Shown here: piece by piece, positions 8,084-20,123 of the stretch
How the letters are laid out: every line of letters begins with the position of its first letter
Numbering within the stretch: position 1 is the first letter of the stretch
Assembly: GCF_002213415.1 (NCBI RefSeq)
Contig: NZ_NJGU01000005.1
Span: 1 to 64,000, forward strand
Direction of reading: 5' to 3'
Length of the DNA: 64,000 nucleotides
From: Herbaspirillum robiniae
Lineage (GTDB): Bacteria > Pseudomonadota > Gammaproteobacteria > Burkholderiales > Burkholderiaceae_D
Notes under the pieces: generated by a model
What the model saw: only the letters and a program-made list of their open reading frames with translations
Databases searched by the model: none
Told to the model about the DNA's origin: nothing
Made by a program: the position numbers and the translations under genes

Positions 8084-9339
8084 CAAGCGCGGCGCTCCAG
8101 CACGGCGGCGAAGAAGCCATCGGTCTGGTGCTGGTGCGGCAGCAGCTTCAGGTAGTCGCCGGTATCCAGCTCGATCTTCTGCTCGGCCAGCACGTCGCGC
8201 ATCGGGCGCAGCGTGAAGTCGGGATGCGACTGCAGGAAGTCGGCGATGACTTCGTCGTTTTCTTCTTCGAGGATGCTGCAGGTGCCGTACACCAGGCGGC
8301 CGCCCGGGCGCACCAGGCGCGCGGCGCTGGCCAGGATGCTGGTCTGCTTGGCGCGCATCTCGGCCAGGGTATCGACGGTCTGGCGCCACTTCATGTCGGG
8401 GTTGCGGCGCAGGGTGCCCAGGCCGCTGCAGGGCGCGTCCACCAGCACGCGGTCGATCTTGCCGGCCAGGCGCTTGACCTTGGCGTCGTTCTCATGGGCG
8501 ATCACCACCGGATGCACGTTGGACAGGCCACTGCGCGCCAGGCGCGGCTTGAGCTTGGCCAGGCGCTTTTCGGAAACGTCGAAGGCATACAGGCGGCCGG
8601 TGTTGCGCATCAGCGCGCCCAGCGCCAGGGTCTTGCCGCCGGCGCCGGCGCAGAAGTCCACCACCATCTCGCCGCGCTTGGCGCCCACCACCTGGGCCAG
8701 CAGCTGGCTGCCTTCGTCCTGCACTTCGATGGCGCCGTCCTTGAACAGCGGCAGGTTCTGCAGCGCCGGCTTCTTCAGTACGCGCAGGCCCAGCGGCGAA
8801 TACGGCGTGGGCTCGCAGGCCACCGGCGCCTTGGCCAGCTCGGCGATCACGGTGTCGCGGTCGGACTTGAGGGCATTCACGCGCAGGTCCAGCGGCGCCG
8901 GGCGGTTCATGGCGTCGGCCAGTTCCAGCGTGCCGGCTTCGCCCACGCGCGCCACCAGCTTTTCATACAGCCAGGGCGGCAGGTTGCTGCGCAGCTGCGG
9001 CGGCAGCTGGGTGCGGTCGATCTGCGCCACGCGCGCCAGCCAGTCGGCCTCGCCTTCCTGCAGGCCGGCGATGGCGTCCGGTCCGACGGCGTCGGCCAAG
9101 CCCAGCAGGGCCAGGCGGCGCATCATCGGGCCGTTGCCGGATTCGGCGAAATTGGTCAGCACCGACTTGTTGCGCAGCAGGCCGTACACGGCTTCGGCGA
9201 TGACGCCGCGCTCGCGGCTACCCAGTCGCGGGTTCTCGCGGAAGTAGCGCGACAGCGTCACGTCGGCCGGGCCGGTGAAGCGCAGCACTTCGCGCAGCAG
9301 TTCTTCGGTATGGGGAATGATCGCGGGTGGCAATCTCAT
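8083..9339 (-). CDS. rsmB: RsmB/Sun-family rRNA cytosine-C5 methyltransferase
   Basis: This is an S-adenosylmethionine-dependent RNA m5C methyltransferase of the NOL1/NOP2/Sun family, related to RsmB, which methylates C967 of 16S rRNA. The 418-residue protein has an N-terminal NusB-like helical part and a C-terminal Rossmann methyltransferase domain: VDFCAGAGGKTLALG (SAM site), LVDAPCSGLGTLRRNPD with the catalytic Cys, and GTCSILEEENDEV with the second Cys. It overlaps the PLD gene by one base. Family membership is firm, the exact target less so. Confidence 0.87.
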   Translation of the reverse strand: MRLPPAIIPHTEELLREVLRFTGPADVTLSRYFRENPRLGSRERGVIAEAVYGLLRNKSVLTNFAESGNGPMMRRLALLGLADAVGPDAIAGLQEGEADWLARVAQIDRTQLPPQLRSNLPPWLYEKLVARVGEAGTLELADAMNRPAPLDLRVNALKSDRDTVIAELAKAPVACEPTPYSPLGLRVLKKPALQNLPLFKDGAIEVQDEGSQLLAQVVGAKRGEMVVDFCAGAGGKTLALGALMRNTGRLYAFDVSEKRLAKLKPRLARSGLSNVHPVVIAHENDAKVKRLAGKIDRVLVDAPCSGLGTLRRNPDMKWRQTVDTLAEMRAKQTSILASAARLVRPGGRLVYGTCSILEEENDEVIADFLQSHPDFTLRPMRDVLAEQKIELDTGDYLKLLPHQHQTDGFFAAVLERRA

Positions 9340-9381
9340 GCTCGGTCCTTCAGATTCAAAAATGGATAAGCCGCTCGCGGC

Positions 9382-10041
9382 TCAAATTGCGATGACGGAT
9401 GCTTCGTCGGGCACAGCTGCCACGGCCTCGGCCGCAGCGGGCGCCAGGCGCACGCGTGCGCCGTCCAGCGCCAGGCGTCCCTCGACGAACCAGCGCACGG
9501 CGCGGGGATAGATCACATGCTCCTGCTCCAGCACGCGTTCGGCCAGGACTTCCTCGCTGTCATCCTCCTGCACCGGCACGCAGGCCTGCGCCACGATCGG
9601 GCCGTGGTCGAGGTCGGGCGTGACGAAATGCACGGTCGCGCCGTGCAGCTTCACGCCGGCGGCCAGCGCCTGGCGATGCGTGGCCAGGCCCGGGAAGCTG
9701 GGCAGCAGCGACGGATGGATGTTCAGCATGCGCCCCTTGTAATGCTCCACGAAGGGCGCCGTCAGGATACGCATGAAACCGGCCAGCACCACCAGGTCGG
9801 GGGCGTAGGCGTCGATCTTCTCGCGCAGCGCGGCGTCGAACCGGTCGCGCGTGGCGTATTCGCGATTGGGAATGACCTCGGTCGGAATGCCGTGCGCGGC
9901 GGCGAACTCCAGCCCGCTGGCGTCGGCGCGGTTACTGATGACGGCGGAAATCTTGGCGGGCCATTGCTCGCCCTGTGCGGCGCGGACGATGGCTTCCATA
10001 TTGCTGCCGCGTCCGGAAATCAGGATGACAATGCTTCTCAT
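9382..10041 (-). CDS. purN: Phosphoribosylglycinamide formyltransferase PurN
   Basis: PurN is the third step of purine synthesis, transferring formyl from 10-formyl-THF to GAR. The 219-residue protein starts MRSIVILISGRGSNMEAI; the catalytic Asn-His pair is in NIHPSLLPSFPG and the catalytic Asp in PDLDHGPIVAQ. A longer frame to 10089 adds residues with no family similarity, so the ATG at 10041 is chosen. It lies 42 bp upstream of rsmB on the same strand and is probably co-transcribed with it. Confidence 0.95.
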   Translation of the reverse strand: MRSIVILISGRGSNMEAIVRAAQGEQWPAKISAVISNRADASGLEFAAAHGIPTEVIPNREYATRDRFDAALREKIDAYAPDLVVLAGFMRILTAPFVEHYKGRMLNIHPSLLPSFPGLATHRQALAAGVKLHGATVHFVTPDLDHGPIVAQACVPVQEDDSEEVLAERVLEQEHVIYPRAVRWFVEGRLALDGARVRLAPAAAEAVAAVPDEASVIAI

Positions 10042-10129
10042 GGTTTGCGCATTGTACCTGCTGGCGGCCCTGTCGCCGCCATTTTTCACAATGTGGAACG
10101 TAGTGGCCGGCCGAATTTTTTACGGAAAT

Positions 10130-10528
10130 TTACTGGAAGGAATAGAACACCCGGAATGGAATCTTCTTCTCGGCCCAGTAATCAGCGGCGTCGCGGAAGA
10201 CGTCGAGCAAGGTCTCGCGCGCTTCCTTGTCGAATTTTTGCGTATTGGGCAGTTGTTCCAGCACCACGACGAAGCCCGGCTGCTTGCCGGACTTGTGCGT
10301 CAGGTCGGTCAGACAATCGGCCAGGGCGTCGAAATTCTTGCCGAAATGCCGGGGAAAATGAAAGGCGGTGGCGATGGTCGCCAGCACCTGCTGTTTCGTG
10401 ACCGCCTCGGCGCAATAGGCATAGAGAAAGTGCTGCTCCAGACGAGCGGCCTCTTCCTGCAACTCGGTCACGCGGAAGGCGCGGATCGACTGCACAATAT
10501 TTGGCGGCACCGTTTTAAACAAACTCAT
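10130..10528 (-). CDS. Barstar-family ribonuclease inhibitor
   Basis: This is a cytoplasmic inhibitor that plugs the active site of barnase-type RNases. The 132-residue protein carries the barstar core HFPRHFGKNFDALADCLTDL (about residues 57-76), matching the inhibitory helix region with conserved Asp, and ends FRVFYSFQ. The ATG at 10528 has GGGAGA just upstream; an upstream ATG 18 bp away is possible. The secreted RNase gene lies immediately upstream on the same strand, so this is the immunity partner. Confidence 0.87.
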   Translation of the reverse strand: MSLFKTVPPNIVQSIRAFRVTELQEEAARLEQHFLYAYCAEAVTKQQVLATIATAFHFPRHFGKNFDALADCLTDLTHKSGKQPGFVVVLEQLPNTQKFDKEARETLLDVFRDAADYWAEKKIPFRVFYSFQ

Positions 10529-10626
10529 TCTCCCTTCAGTATCCATTGACGAGGTAGTGGTTGCATCCCTGGCTGGAGGCAAGGCTCGCCCGCCTTGCCC
10601 GTATTGCATGGAATCGGTCGGCGCGG

Positions 10627-10992
10627 TCAATCGCGAATCCGGCGAAACGTCTTGTAATGGTCGCTCGTGTAATAGTATTCGCCGGAAGACCTGGGATCTC
10701 CTCCGCTGATGATCCTGCGGGCCCCGCGGTTGCGCGCACGCGGGGTTTTTACCGTGAATTCGTGATAATACCCGCGCTTTTGCCTGGGTAAAACCCCTTC
10801 ATAGTTGCCGAAAACCGAGCCGTCCTTGTCGTAGGGAAAAGGCCCGCCCTGGCGGATCAGCGCCATGGTCTGCTGGGCTTCGCGCGGCAACTGGTCGATC
10901 GTGACCTCAGGGATGAGGCCGGGCTCGGGGCCGCGCGCATGCGCCGGCGCGGCCAGCATCAGGGCGGTCAGCAGGACCAGCCAATATTTCAT
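10627..10992 (-). CDS. Secreted guanyl-specific ribonuclease (barnase/RNase Sa type)
   Basis: This is an extracellular guanine-preferring endoribonuclease of the microbial N1/T1 family. From the ATG at 10992 the 121-residue precursor has a Sec signal peptide (MKYWLVLLTALMLAAPAHA) and a mature domain of about 100 residues. Catalytic positions are visible: Glu in YYHEFTVKTP, Arg in NRGARRIISGG and His in EYYYTSDHYKTF. A longer frame reaches 11055. The barstar gene follows 98 bp downstream, giving a toxin-immunity pair. Whether it serves nutrition or competition is unknown. Confidence 0.87.
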   Translation of the reverse strand: MKYWLVLLTALMLAAPAHARGPEPGLIPEVTIDQLPREAQQTMALIRQGGPFPYDKDGSVFGNYEGVLPRQKRGYYHEFTVKTPRARNRGARRIISGGDPRSSGEYYYTSDHYKTFRRIRD

Positions 10993-11129
10993 GAAGATCG
11001 AGGAAATGAATCGGGCTCGCATTTTTACGGTTGCAAATTTATTAATTTTCAGCAATACGACATCGTAGATTAACGTTTTGCTTTCAGCTAGGCAACCGTT
11101 GAACCACCTCGCGCATTGACCGGGAACAA

Positions 11130-11152
11130 GGCCGCGTCGCGATGGCGCGGCC
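11130..11152 (-). terminator. Possible terminator after the patatin gene
   Basis: Stem GGCCGCG / CGCGGCC with a 9-nt loop is followed on the minus strand by TTGTT, about 25 bp past the patatin stop. The T-tract is short, so this is tentative. Confidence 0.4.
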
Positions 11153-11174
11153 GATGTCCCGGCGGGCGAAAAGC

Positions 11175-12374
11175 TCAGGCTTGGAGCAGTTGGGCGGTTT
11201 CCGGTTCAAAAAACGCCAGCACTTCATTGCGCTTGGCGTAGGTATCGGCCTCGCCCAGGGCGATCAGCTCGCGTGTGAAGCTCTGCTCGAACAGCAGATA
11301 GGACGCCAGCGCCGAACCGCGCGCCTCGGTCGCGCCGATGCCGCCCAGCATGGTGCGGATCGGACGCGGCAGGCTGTCCACATGGCGGCTGGCGATGCTG
11401 TCGATACGCTCCGAGGGCGAAATCACCAGCGTGCGGACCGGCTTTAACGGGGTGCGCTTGCGCTGCTCGTCGTTGAGCACCGAGAGCGTCTGGTTGACGC
11501 GGTTGGTGCGCTCGATGTCGGCGGCCAGGCCGTCGAGGAAGATGCCCGACATGGCATGGCCGGCCACCTGCGCCAGGCTCGGGTACTGCGGCGTGTTGGT
11601 GGGCGCGTCTTCGCCCTTCTCGCCCATGCGACCGGCGCCGATCACCAGCACCTTGGTGGCGCCCAGGTGGATCGCCGGCGAGATCGGTGCAATCTGGCGC
11701 ATCGAGCCGTCGCCGCAGTATTCGCAGCGGCCGTCGATGTACAGCGGAATGGCCGGAAAGATGAACGGAATGGCCGACGAGGCCAGCAGGTGGTCGATGC
11801 CGATCTGGTCGCGGATCGCCAGGCGCTGGGTGCGGCGCCAGGGTTCGATCTCGTCCATGCACTGGTAGAAGGTCATGTGCTGCCCGCTGGAGTACGACGA
11901 GGCCGTCACCGCCAGCGCGTGCAGGTTGCCGTCGGCCAGCGCGGCGTCCAGCCGCGGCAGGTCCAGCAGGCGGTGCAGCATGGACACCAGCGGGGTATTG
12001 TCCAGCAGCGAATTGGGCGGGTTGGCGCGCCACTTGCGCAGCAGCCAGCCGAAGGAAAACAGCGACAGCCAGCGCGCCCCGGAACGCAGCACGCCCAGCG
12101 AGTCGGCGCGGTAGACCTGCTCGACCTTGAAGTTGGCCCAGACCGACATCAGCTCGCGCACCGCCTCGCCGAAATCGTCGGCGCGGCAGGCCAACGCGGT
12201 GCCGTTGATGGCGCCGGCCGAGGTGCCGCAGATGATGGGAAACGGATTGCGGTGAACCGGCCAGCCCGATTCAAGCAAAATGAAGGACAAGGCGTTGAGC
12301 ACGCCCACTTGATAGGCGGCCCGGGCGCCCCCTCCCGTCAGGATCAATCCTGTTTTTTGCTCTGTTGACTCCAT
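11175..12374 (-). CDS. Patatin-like phospholipase
   Basis: This is a serine-aspartate lipid acyl hydrolase. The 399-residue protein shows the patatin oxyanion motif GGGARAAYQVGVL at about residue 14, the nucleophile elbow GTSAGAING at about 50 and the catalytic Asp in CGDGSMRQ near 219. No signal peptide is seen, so it is cytoplasmic or membrane-associated. It stands alone: the upstream SDR gene is 100 bp away and the RNase pair is downstream. The ATG at 12374 is the only good start. Confidence 0.9.
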   Translation of the reverse strand: MESTEQKTGLILTGGGARAAYQVGVLNALSFILLESGWPVHRNPFPIICGTSAGAINGTALACRADDFGEAVRELMSVWANFKVEQVYRADSLGVLRSGARWLSLFSFGWLLRKWRANPPNSLLDNTPLVSMLHRLLDLPRLDAALADGNLHALAVTASSYSSGQHMTFYQCMDEIEPWRRTQRLAIRDQIGIDHLLASSAIPFIFPAIPLYIDGRCEYCGDGSMRQIAPISPAIHLGATKVLVIGAGRMGEKGEDAPTNTPQYPSLAQVAGHAMSGIFLDGLAADIERTNRVNQTLSVLNDEQRKRTPLKPVRTLVISPSERIDSIASRHVDSLPRPIRTMLGGIGATEARGSALASYLLFEQSFTRELIALGEADTYAKRNEVLAFFEPETAQLLQA

Positions 12375-12474
12375 GTCAAGAGCTTATCAGCAGCATTCGC
12401 AGAATGGCGAAAAATGTTGAGATGCAGCGCACAACCGCCGCCCGGCAGTTGCGCGCACGCCGCTTCGCTCCGGC

Positions 12475-13233
12475 TTATTTCGGCGCCATCCGGATCGCGC
12501 CGTCCAGGCGGATGGTCTCGCCGTTGAGCATGACGTTCTCGATGATGGTCCGGGCCAGCTGGGCATACTCGGTCGCGCGGCCCAGGCGCGGCGGGAACGG
12601 CACGGCCTGGCCCAGCGAGTCGAGCACTTCCTGCGGCATGGCCAGCATCATCGGCGTCTCGAAGATGCCGGGGGCGATGGTCATCACGCGGATGCCGGTG
12701 CGCGACAGGTCGCGCGCCATCGGCAGGGTCATGGCGACGATGGCGCCCTTGGAGGCCGAATAGGCGGTCTGCCCGATCTGGCCGTCATAGGCCGCCACCG
12801 ATGCGGTGTTGATGATCACGCCGCGTTCGCCCTCTTCGGCGGGGTCGGTGCGGGCCATCGCCTCGGCGGCGAAACGCGCCATGTTGAAACTGCCGACCAG
12901 GTTGATGTTGAGCGTCTTCATGAACAGCGCCATGGTGTGCGGGCCGCTCTTGCCGATCAATTTCTCGGCCGGGGCGATGCCGGCGCAATTGACCAGGCCG
13001 CGCAGCGTTCCCAGCGCCTGCGCGGCGCGCGCGACAGCCTGCGCGTCTTCCTCCGAACTGACGTCGCAGCGCACGAATACGCCGCCCAGCTCCTGCGCCA
13101 GCTTGCCGCCGGCCTCCTCGTTCAGGTCGGCCAGTACCGGCTTGCCGCCGGCGGCGGCGATCATGCGCGCGGTGGCCGCGCCCAGTCCCGATGCCGCGCC
13201 CGTGACGATGAAAACATTTCCTTCGATGCGCAT
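12475..13233 (-). CDS. SDR oxidoreductase, 3-hydroxyacyl-CoA dehydrogenase type 2-like
   Basis: This is a short-chain NAD(P)-dependent dehydrogenase. The 252-residue protein has TGAASGLG (cofactor loop, residues 10-17), LVNCAGIAP, the catalytic Ser in NTASVAAYDGQ and YSASK with the catalytic Tyr and Lys. The overall pattern, including GVIINTASVAAYDGQIGQ and PRLGRATEYAQL, resembles HSD10-type 3-hydroxyacyl-CoA dehydrogenases. A frame extending to 13368 has no SDR similarity at its start; the ATG at 13233 is preceded by AAGGAGACAGG. The substrate is inferred by family only. Confidence 0.82.
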   Translation of the reverse strand: MRIEGNVFIVTGAASGLGAATARMIAAAGGKPVLADLNEEAGGKLAQELGGVFVRCDVSSEEDAQAVARAAQALGTLRGLVNCAGIAPAEKLIGKSGPHTMALFMKTLNINLVGSFNMARFAAEAMARTDPAEEGERGVIINTASVAAYDGQIGQTAYSASKGAIVAMTLPMARDLSRTGIRVMTIAPGIFETPMMLAMPQEVLDSLGQAVPFPPRLGRATEYAQLARTIIENVMLNGETIRLDGAIRMAPK

Positions 13234-13339
13234 CCTGTCTCCTTGCTTTGTTGTTCCGGCGACGCCCTCGCGCGCCGGGCGGGATCGCCGCCATGGCGCA
13301 CGGCGATGCAGCTGCCCGCCGGCTGTTGGATAGGCGCCT

Positions 13340-13368
13340 ATTATTTGCCGGATTGCCGTGTCTGGCAA
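13340..13368 (-). promoter_or_regulatory. Candidate sigma-70 promoter of the SDR gene
   Basis: On the minus strand TTGCCA (13363-13368), a 17-bp spacer and AATAAT (13340-13345) lie about 107 bp upstream of the SDR start. Confidence 0.5.
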
Positions 13369-13460
13369 TGCGGCCGCATGAAAGCGGCAGGGAGATTATG
13401 CGCATGCCGCCGCGCGCAACACTATCCGCGCGGCGACAATCGTCACAAGGAAGGCGTGGC

Positions 13461-15503
<2,043 letters not shown>

Positions 15504-15752
15504 CTTTGTCTCCTTGTTATCACGACTCATCAACAATCACGAACATCCGCCGCGCCGTCCGGTGAACCCTTCCACCGTCGCCGCGGCCGATACTGCGCCT
15601 GCAAATTGCGTCGCCCTTTTTCTTGGATTTCTGTTGCTGCCCGGGCTGCCGCCGTCCGGTTCGCGATGAACCGGGCGGCCGTGTATAGCGTCACCCTCCT
15701 GCCTGTATCCTGCTATCCGGTCCCTGTCGATATCGGCCCGCCGCGCGGGCAT

Positions 15753-15778
15753 AAAAAAAGCGGACCGCAGTCCGCTTT
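15753..15778 (-). terminator. Intrinsic terminator of adk
   Basis: Stem AAGCGGAC / GTCCGCTT with a CGCA loop is followed on the minus strand by a run of T, just beyond the adk stop. Confidence 0.88.
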
Positions 15779-15781
15779 ACT

Positions 15782-16612
<831 letters not shown>

Positions 16613-16728
16613 TTAAGCAGTCTCCGGCCTTCGATTGTGTCGCGCAAGGTTGACAGCAAACTTACAGAAAGCCGCTCCAGCGCGCCTTGCGCCGGATCAG
16701 ACGAATCGGTCTTTACATCAGGGCCGCG

Positions 16729-17544
16729 TCACAGCGAAGCAATGGTCTTCACCAGCGGGCTGTCAGGCGGCGCCTCGAAATGCTTGCGCACGCGCAACAG
16801 GTCTTCCGGGGTATCCACGCCCGCTTCCGGCACCATCGACGTGACGTGCACGGCGATCGAGTGGCCGTGCCACAGCACGCGGAGCTGCTCCAGCGCCTCG
16901 ATGCGCTCCACCGGCGAGGCCGTCAGCGTCGGGTACAACTGCAGGAAATGATTGCTGTAGGCGTACAGGCCGATGTGGCGCAGCGGCGCGTAGTCGTTGG
17001 CGTGGTCCGGACCGTGCGCCTCGGGCAACGCGTCGCGGCTTTTGGCGAAGGCGTCGCGGTGCCAGGGGATGGTGGCGCGCGAGAAGTACATGGCGCAGCC
17101 GTCCTTGTTGAGCACCACCTTCACCACGTTCGGATTGAAGGCGTCGGCGGCGCTTTCGATGGCGTGGGCGGCCGTGGCCATCGGCACGCCGGGCTTGATG
17201 TGCGAGGCCGTCGCAGCGATCAGGCCGGGATCGATCAGGGGTTCGTCGCCCTGCACGTTGACCACCACCGCGTCGTCGGCCAGGTCCAGCGAGGCGGCCA
17301 CTTCGGCGATGCGGTCGGTGCCCGACGGATGGTCGGCGCGCGTCATCGCCACCTCGACGCCGTGCTGGCGGCAGGCCTCATGGATGTCGTGATGATCGGT
17401 GGCGACGATGATGCGCGCGGCGCCCGAGAGCGCGGCGCGCTCGGCGACGCGCACGATCATCGGCTTGCCGCCCAGGTCGGCCAGCGGCTTGTTGGGCAGG
17501 CGCGTCGACGCCAGGCGCGCCGGAATGATGACGGTGAAGGACAT
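16729..17544 (-). CDS. kdsB: CMP-KDO synthetase KdsB
   Basis: KdsB activates 3-deoxy-D-manno-octulosonate with CTP for lipid A core synthesis. The 271-residue protein starts [20 protein letters not shown], the nucleotide-binding signature, and contains [16 protein letters not shown] and [13 protein letters not shown], all family hallmarks. It sits downstream of lpxK and the Trm112-like gene in the standard Burkholderiales LPS order. Confidence 0.96.
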   Translation of the reverse strand: MSFTVIIPARLASTRLPNKPLADLGGKPMIVRVAERAALSGAARIIVATDHHDIHEACRQHGVEVAMTRADHPSGTDRIAEVAASLDLADDAVVVNVQGDEPLIDPGLIAATASHIKPGVPMATAAHAIESAADAFNPNVVKVVLNKDGCAMYFSRATIPWHRDAFAKSRDALPEAHGPDHANDYAPLRHIGLYAYSNHFLQLYPTLTASPVERIEALEQLRVLWHGHSIAVHVTSMVPEAGVDTPEDLLRVRKHFEAPPDSPLVKTIASL

Positions 17545-17612
17545 GGGATCAGCTGCAGGTAAGGATCAGGCGCAGGAAGCGGCGCGGTCGCGCCGCCGCG
17601 GGATTGCCGGGC

Positions 17613-17819
17613 TCAGGCTGCCGGGGCGGCCGGAGTTGCCGGGCTTGCCGGAGTTGCATTGATGTCACGCGCCTCGTCGGCCCACATGATGGGAATGCCG
17701 TCGCGGATCGGATAGGCCAGCTTGTCGCCTTTGCAGATCAGTTCCTGCGCTTTCTTGTCGTAGTCCAACGGGCCCTTGCAGATGGGGCAGACCAGGATAT
17801 CAAGCAGTCGGGCGTTCAC
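17613..17819 (-). CDS. Trm112-family small zinc-ribbon protein (YcaR-like)
   Basis: This is a 68-residue Trm112/UPF0434 protein between lpxK and kdsB, the same place as ycaR in enterobacteria. It reads [20 protein letters not shown] with a CPxC pair; the second half of a zinc site is not complete, as in most bacterial members. The family body ends near residue 55 and the tail is an Ala/Pro/Thr repeat. The GTG start at 17819 has GGAG 7 nt upstream and overlaps the end of lpxK by 20 bp. The molecular role is not settled. Confidence 0.87.
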   Translation of the reverse strand: MNARLLDILVCPICKGPLDYDKKAQELICKGDKLAYPIRDGIPIMWADEARDINATPASPATPAAPAA

Positions 17820-18825
17820 GGAGTTTCTCCACTATTTGTTCAGCCAGCGCGCCTTCGATGCGCGCCGATACAGGCACGACCCAGATGCGCGGGTCGTTTC
17901 GGATGGCCTCGATAGCCCTGCATTTTACTGCATCCTTCTCCGTGATCAGGATGACATCGGCAGCCAGGCCTGCGAAAGGATTTCCGGCGAAGTCGTAATG
18001 ATCGGGCAGCGGGTGCTCCGAGAACGCCAATCCGGCGCCGCGCAGGGTCGCGAAGAAGCGTCCCGGATTGCCGATGCCGGCGAGCGCGGCGATGCGCAGG
18101 CCGCCCTCGCCCATCGCCGCCAGCGGCCGCTGCGCGCCCGGCGGCGCCAGCTGGACCGCCTCGCCGGCCTCCAGCCGCATGGCGAAGGCGTGGCCGGGAG
18201 CCGGGCTGCCGGCGGCCAGGTTGACCACCGAAAAATCGCGACGGCGCGAGGCCGGCTCGCGCAGCGGACCGGCCGGCAAGAGCCAGCCGTTGCCGTTGCC
18301 GCGCGCGTCCGACAGCACGATCTCGATATCGCGCGCCAGCGCGTAATGCTGCAGGCCGTCGTCGGAAATCACCACGTCGACCTCGGGATGCGCGGCCAGC
18401 AAGGCATGGCCCGCCTGCACGCGGCGGCGGCCGACCACCAGCGGCACGCCGGTGCGCTGCACGATCAAGAGCGGCTCGTCGCCCACGCGCGCGGCCACCG
18501 AGCCGGGCTTGACCTCGGCCACATCCTGCTCGCCGCCATAGCCGCGCGACACCACGCCGGGCGTGAACCCGGCCGCGCGCAGCGCCTCGATCAGCCAGAT
18601 CGAAAACGGCGTCTTGCCGGTGCCGCCGACGAACACGTTGCCCACCACGATCACCGGCCTGGGCAGGCGCTCGGCGCGTTTGAAGCCCAGCGCGAACAGG
18701 GCGCGACGCAGCGCGGCCAGCGCGCCGAACAGCAGCGACAGCGGCCACAGCAGGCAGGCCAACGGCCCGCGGCTTTGCCAGGCACGGGTCAGGACGGCTT
18801 CTGCGTTGTGCTTGGAATCGCTCAT
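17800..18825 (-). CDS. lpxK: Tetraacyldisaccharide 4'-kinase LpxK
   Basis: LpxK phosphorylates the 4' position of the lipid A disaccharide at the inner membrane. The 341-residue protein has a hydrophobic N-terminal helix ([20 protein letters not shown]), the P-loop VGGTGKTP near residue 65, VVSRGYGG and [15 protein letters not shown], all conserved in LpxK. It lies downstream of exbB-exbD and overlaps the Trm112-like gene, forming the LPS operon with kdsB. Confidence 0.95.
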   Translation of the reverse strand: MSDSKHNAEAVLTRAWQSRGPLACLLWPLSLLFGALAALRRALFALGFKRAERLPRPVIVVGNVFVGGTGKTPFSIWLIEALRAAGFTPGVVSRGYGGEQDVAEVKPGSVAARVGDEPLLIVQRTGVPLVVGRRRVQAGHALLAAHPEVDVVISDDGLQHYALARDIEIVLSDARGNGNGWLLPAGPLREPASRRRDFSVVNLAAGSPAPGHAFAMRLEAGEAVQLAPPGAQRPLAAMGEGGLRIAALAGIGNPGRFFATLRGAGLAFSEHPLPDHYDFAGNPFAGLAADVILITEKDAVKCRAIEAIRNDPRIWVVPVSARIEGALAEQIVEKLRERPTA

Positions 18826-18849
18826 CTGGATTTCATGGACTCTTCATGC

Positions 18850-18882
18850 GAACGGCCCGCCTGCATAAGCGGCGGGCCGTTC
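18850..18882 (-). other. Strong hairpin between exbD and lpxK
   Basis: A perfect 12-bp stem, GAACGGCCCGCC / GGCGGGCCGTTC, has a 9-nt loop and lies between the exbD stop and the lpxK start, all transcribed on the minus strand. There is no T-tract after it, so it is more likely a processing or stabilising element or partial attenuator than a full terminator. Confidence 0.5.
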
Positions 18883-18906
18883 ATTCATTCACTCACTGCT
18901 GCCGGA

Positions 18907-19338
18907 TTACTTGCCGCCGCTGGACTGCGCGGCGAAAGTCACCTTCGGATAACCCGCCATGCGCGCCGCCTCGAGCACGTTGACCACGGTCTGGTGCGTG
19001 GCCAGCGCGTCGGCGTTGATGATGATCACCGGGTCGCCCTTGGCGCCGGCGTTCTTCACCGCCGCCTGCATCTCGTCGGACAGGCCCTGGGCGTCGCGCG
19101 CGGCGATGCGGGCATTGTTGATGGCGTAGCGGCCGTTGGCGTCGACCGCGATATTGATCTCGAACGGCTGCTCCAGCGCCTTCTGGGCGTCGGCGGTGGG
19201 CAACGTGATCTGCAGCGCGGTGAACTTGCTGTAGGTGGTGGTCACCATCAGGAAGATCACGATCACCAGCAGCACGTCGATGAAGGGGATCAGGTTGATC
19301 TCCAGATCCTCGCGCGGGCGGCCTTTGCGGAAATTCAT
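18907..19338 (-). CDS. exbD: Biopolymer transport protein ExbD/TolR
   Basis: This inner-membrane partner of ExbB in the proton-driven motor energises TonB or Tol. The 143-residue protein has one N-terminal membrane helix with the proton-path Asp in INLIPFIDVLLVIVIFLMVT (about residues 15-34) and a periplasmic domain (KGDPVIIINADALATHQTVV). It is followed by lpxK and preceded by exbB 12 bp upstream. Its presence next to LPS genes is the standard arrangement; it may be a generic motor for the TonB receptor at 50763. Confidence 0.93.
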   Translation of the reverse strand: MNFRKGRPREDLEINLIPFIDVLLVIVIFLMVTTTYSKFTALQITLPTADAQKALEQPFEINIAVDANGRYAINNARIAARDAQGLSDEMQAAVKNAGAKGDPVIIINADALATHQTVVNVLEAARMAGYPKVTFAAQSSGGK

Positions 19339-19350
19339 CTCACCCTCCGC

Positions 19351-19956
19351 TCAGCGGCGCACGTCGTGCACGATGTCCACGAACTTGACCGCCTGCTGCT
19401 CCATGTCGACCACGAAGCTGTCGACCAGCGCCCGGAAGTGACGGTAGAACACCAGCGCCGGCATGGCGATGGCGAGGCCGAAACCGGTGTTGTACAGCGC
19501 CACCGAAATGCCGTGCGCCAGCTGGGCCGGATTGGTGCCGGCGGCGTTTTGCGAGGCGAAGATCTCGATCATGCCGACCACGGTGCCGAACAGGCCCATC
19601 AGCGGCGCCAGCGAGGCGATGGTGCCCAGCGTGGTCAGGAAGCGCTCCAGCCGGTGCGCGGCGGCCTGGCCCGCTTCCTCGATGGCTTCCTTCATCACGT
19701 CGCGCGGAGCGTCGACGTTGCGCAGGCCGGCGGCCAGCACGTGGCCCAGCGGCGAATTCTGTTCCAGCTTGTCGATCACGTCGTCGTTGACGCGGCCGCT
19801 CTGGTACACCCGCACCACTTCGCCCAGCAGCTCCGGCGGCAGCACGCGCGCGCGGCGCAAGTAGACCAGCCGTTCGATGATCAGCGCCAGGCCGATGATG
19901 GATGCGATCAGCAAGGGCCAGATCGGCCAGCCGGCGGCGAGGATGATGGCGAGCAA
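19351..19956 (-). CDS. exbB: MotA/TolQ/ExbB proton channel protein
   Basis: This is the stator subunit with three transmembrane helices that conducts protons with ExbD. The 201-residue protein has [20 protein letters not shown] at the first helix and the conserved block [20 protein letters not shown] with [20 protein letters not shown]. The start is TTG at 19956 with a perfect AGGAG Shine-Dalgarno 6 nt upstream; no better ATG exists nearby. It is divergent from xseA. Confidence 0.93.
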   Translation of the reverse strand: MLAIILAAGWPIWPLLIASIIGLALIIERLVYLRRARVLPPELLGEVVRVYQSGRVNDDVIDKLEQNSPLGHVLAAGLRNVDAPRDVMKEAIEEAGQAAAHRLERFLTTLGTIASLAPLMGLFGTVVGMIEIFASQNAAGTNPAQLAHGISVALYNTGFGLAIAMPALVFYRHFRALVDSFVVDMEQQAVKFVDIVHDVRR

Positions 19957-20123
19957 AACGAACTCCTATATATGAAGGTGCATGGCGGACCGGCCTGGGA
20001 CAGCCCACCGGAATCTGGGTGCAGAATGTAGCCTGTTGCGCGCCCCTCGGCAAGCGCAACCGGCTTGGCGCGCATTGGCTTTACAATGCCGCATTGTATC
20101 GCCCCTGGACCTCTACCGCCGCC

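Noticed and set aside
15537..15752. 71-residue minus-strand frame between hppA and adk
   Set aside because: Composition is Arg/Gly-rich with no family match, no Shine-Dalgarno, and likely chance in GC-rich DNA.
17776..20031. 751-residue plus-strand open frame
   Set aside because: It lies antisense to lpxK, exbD and exbB, is rich in Arg, His, Gln and Gly as expected from reverse reading of GC-rich genes, and has no family features.
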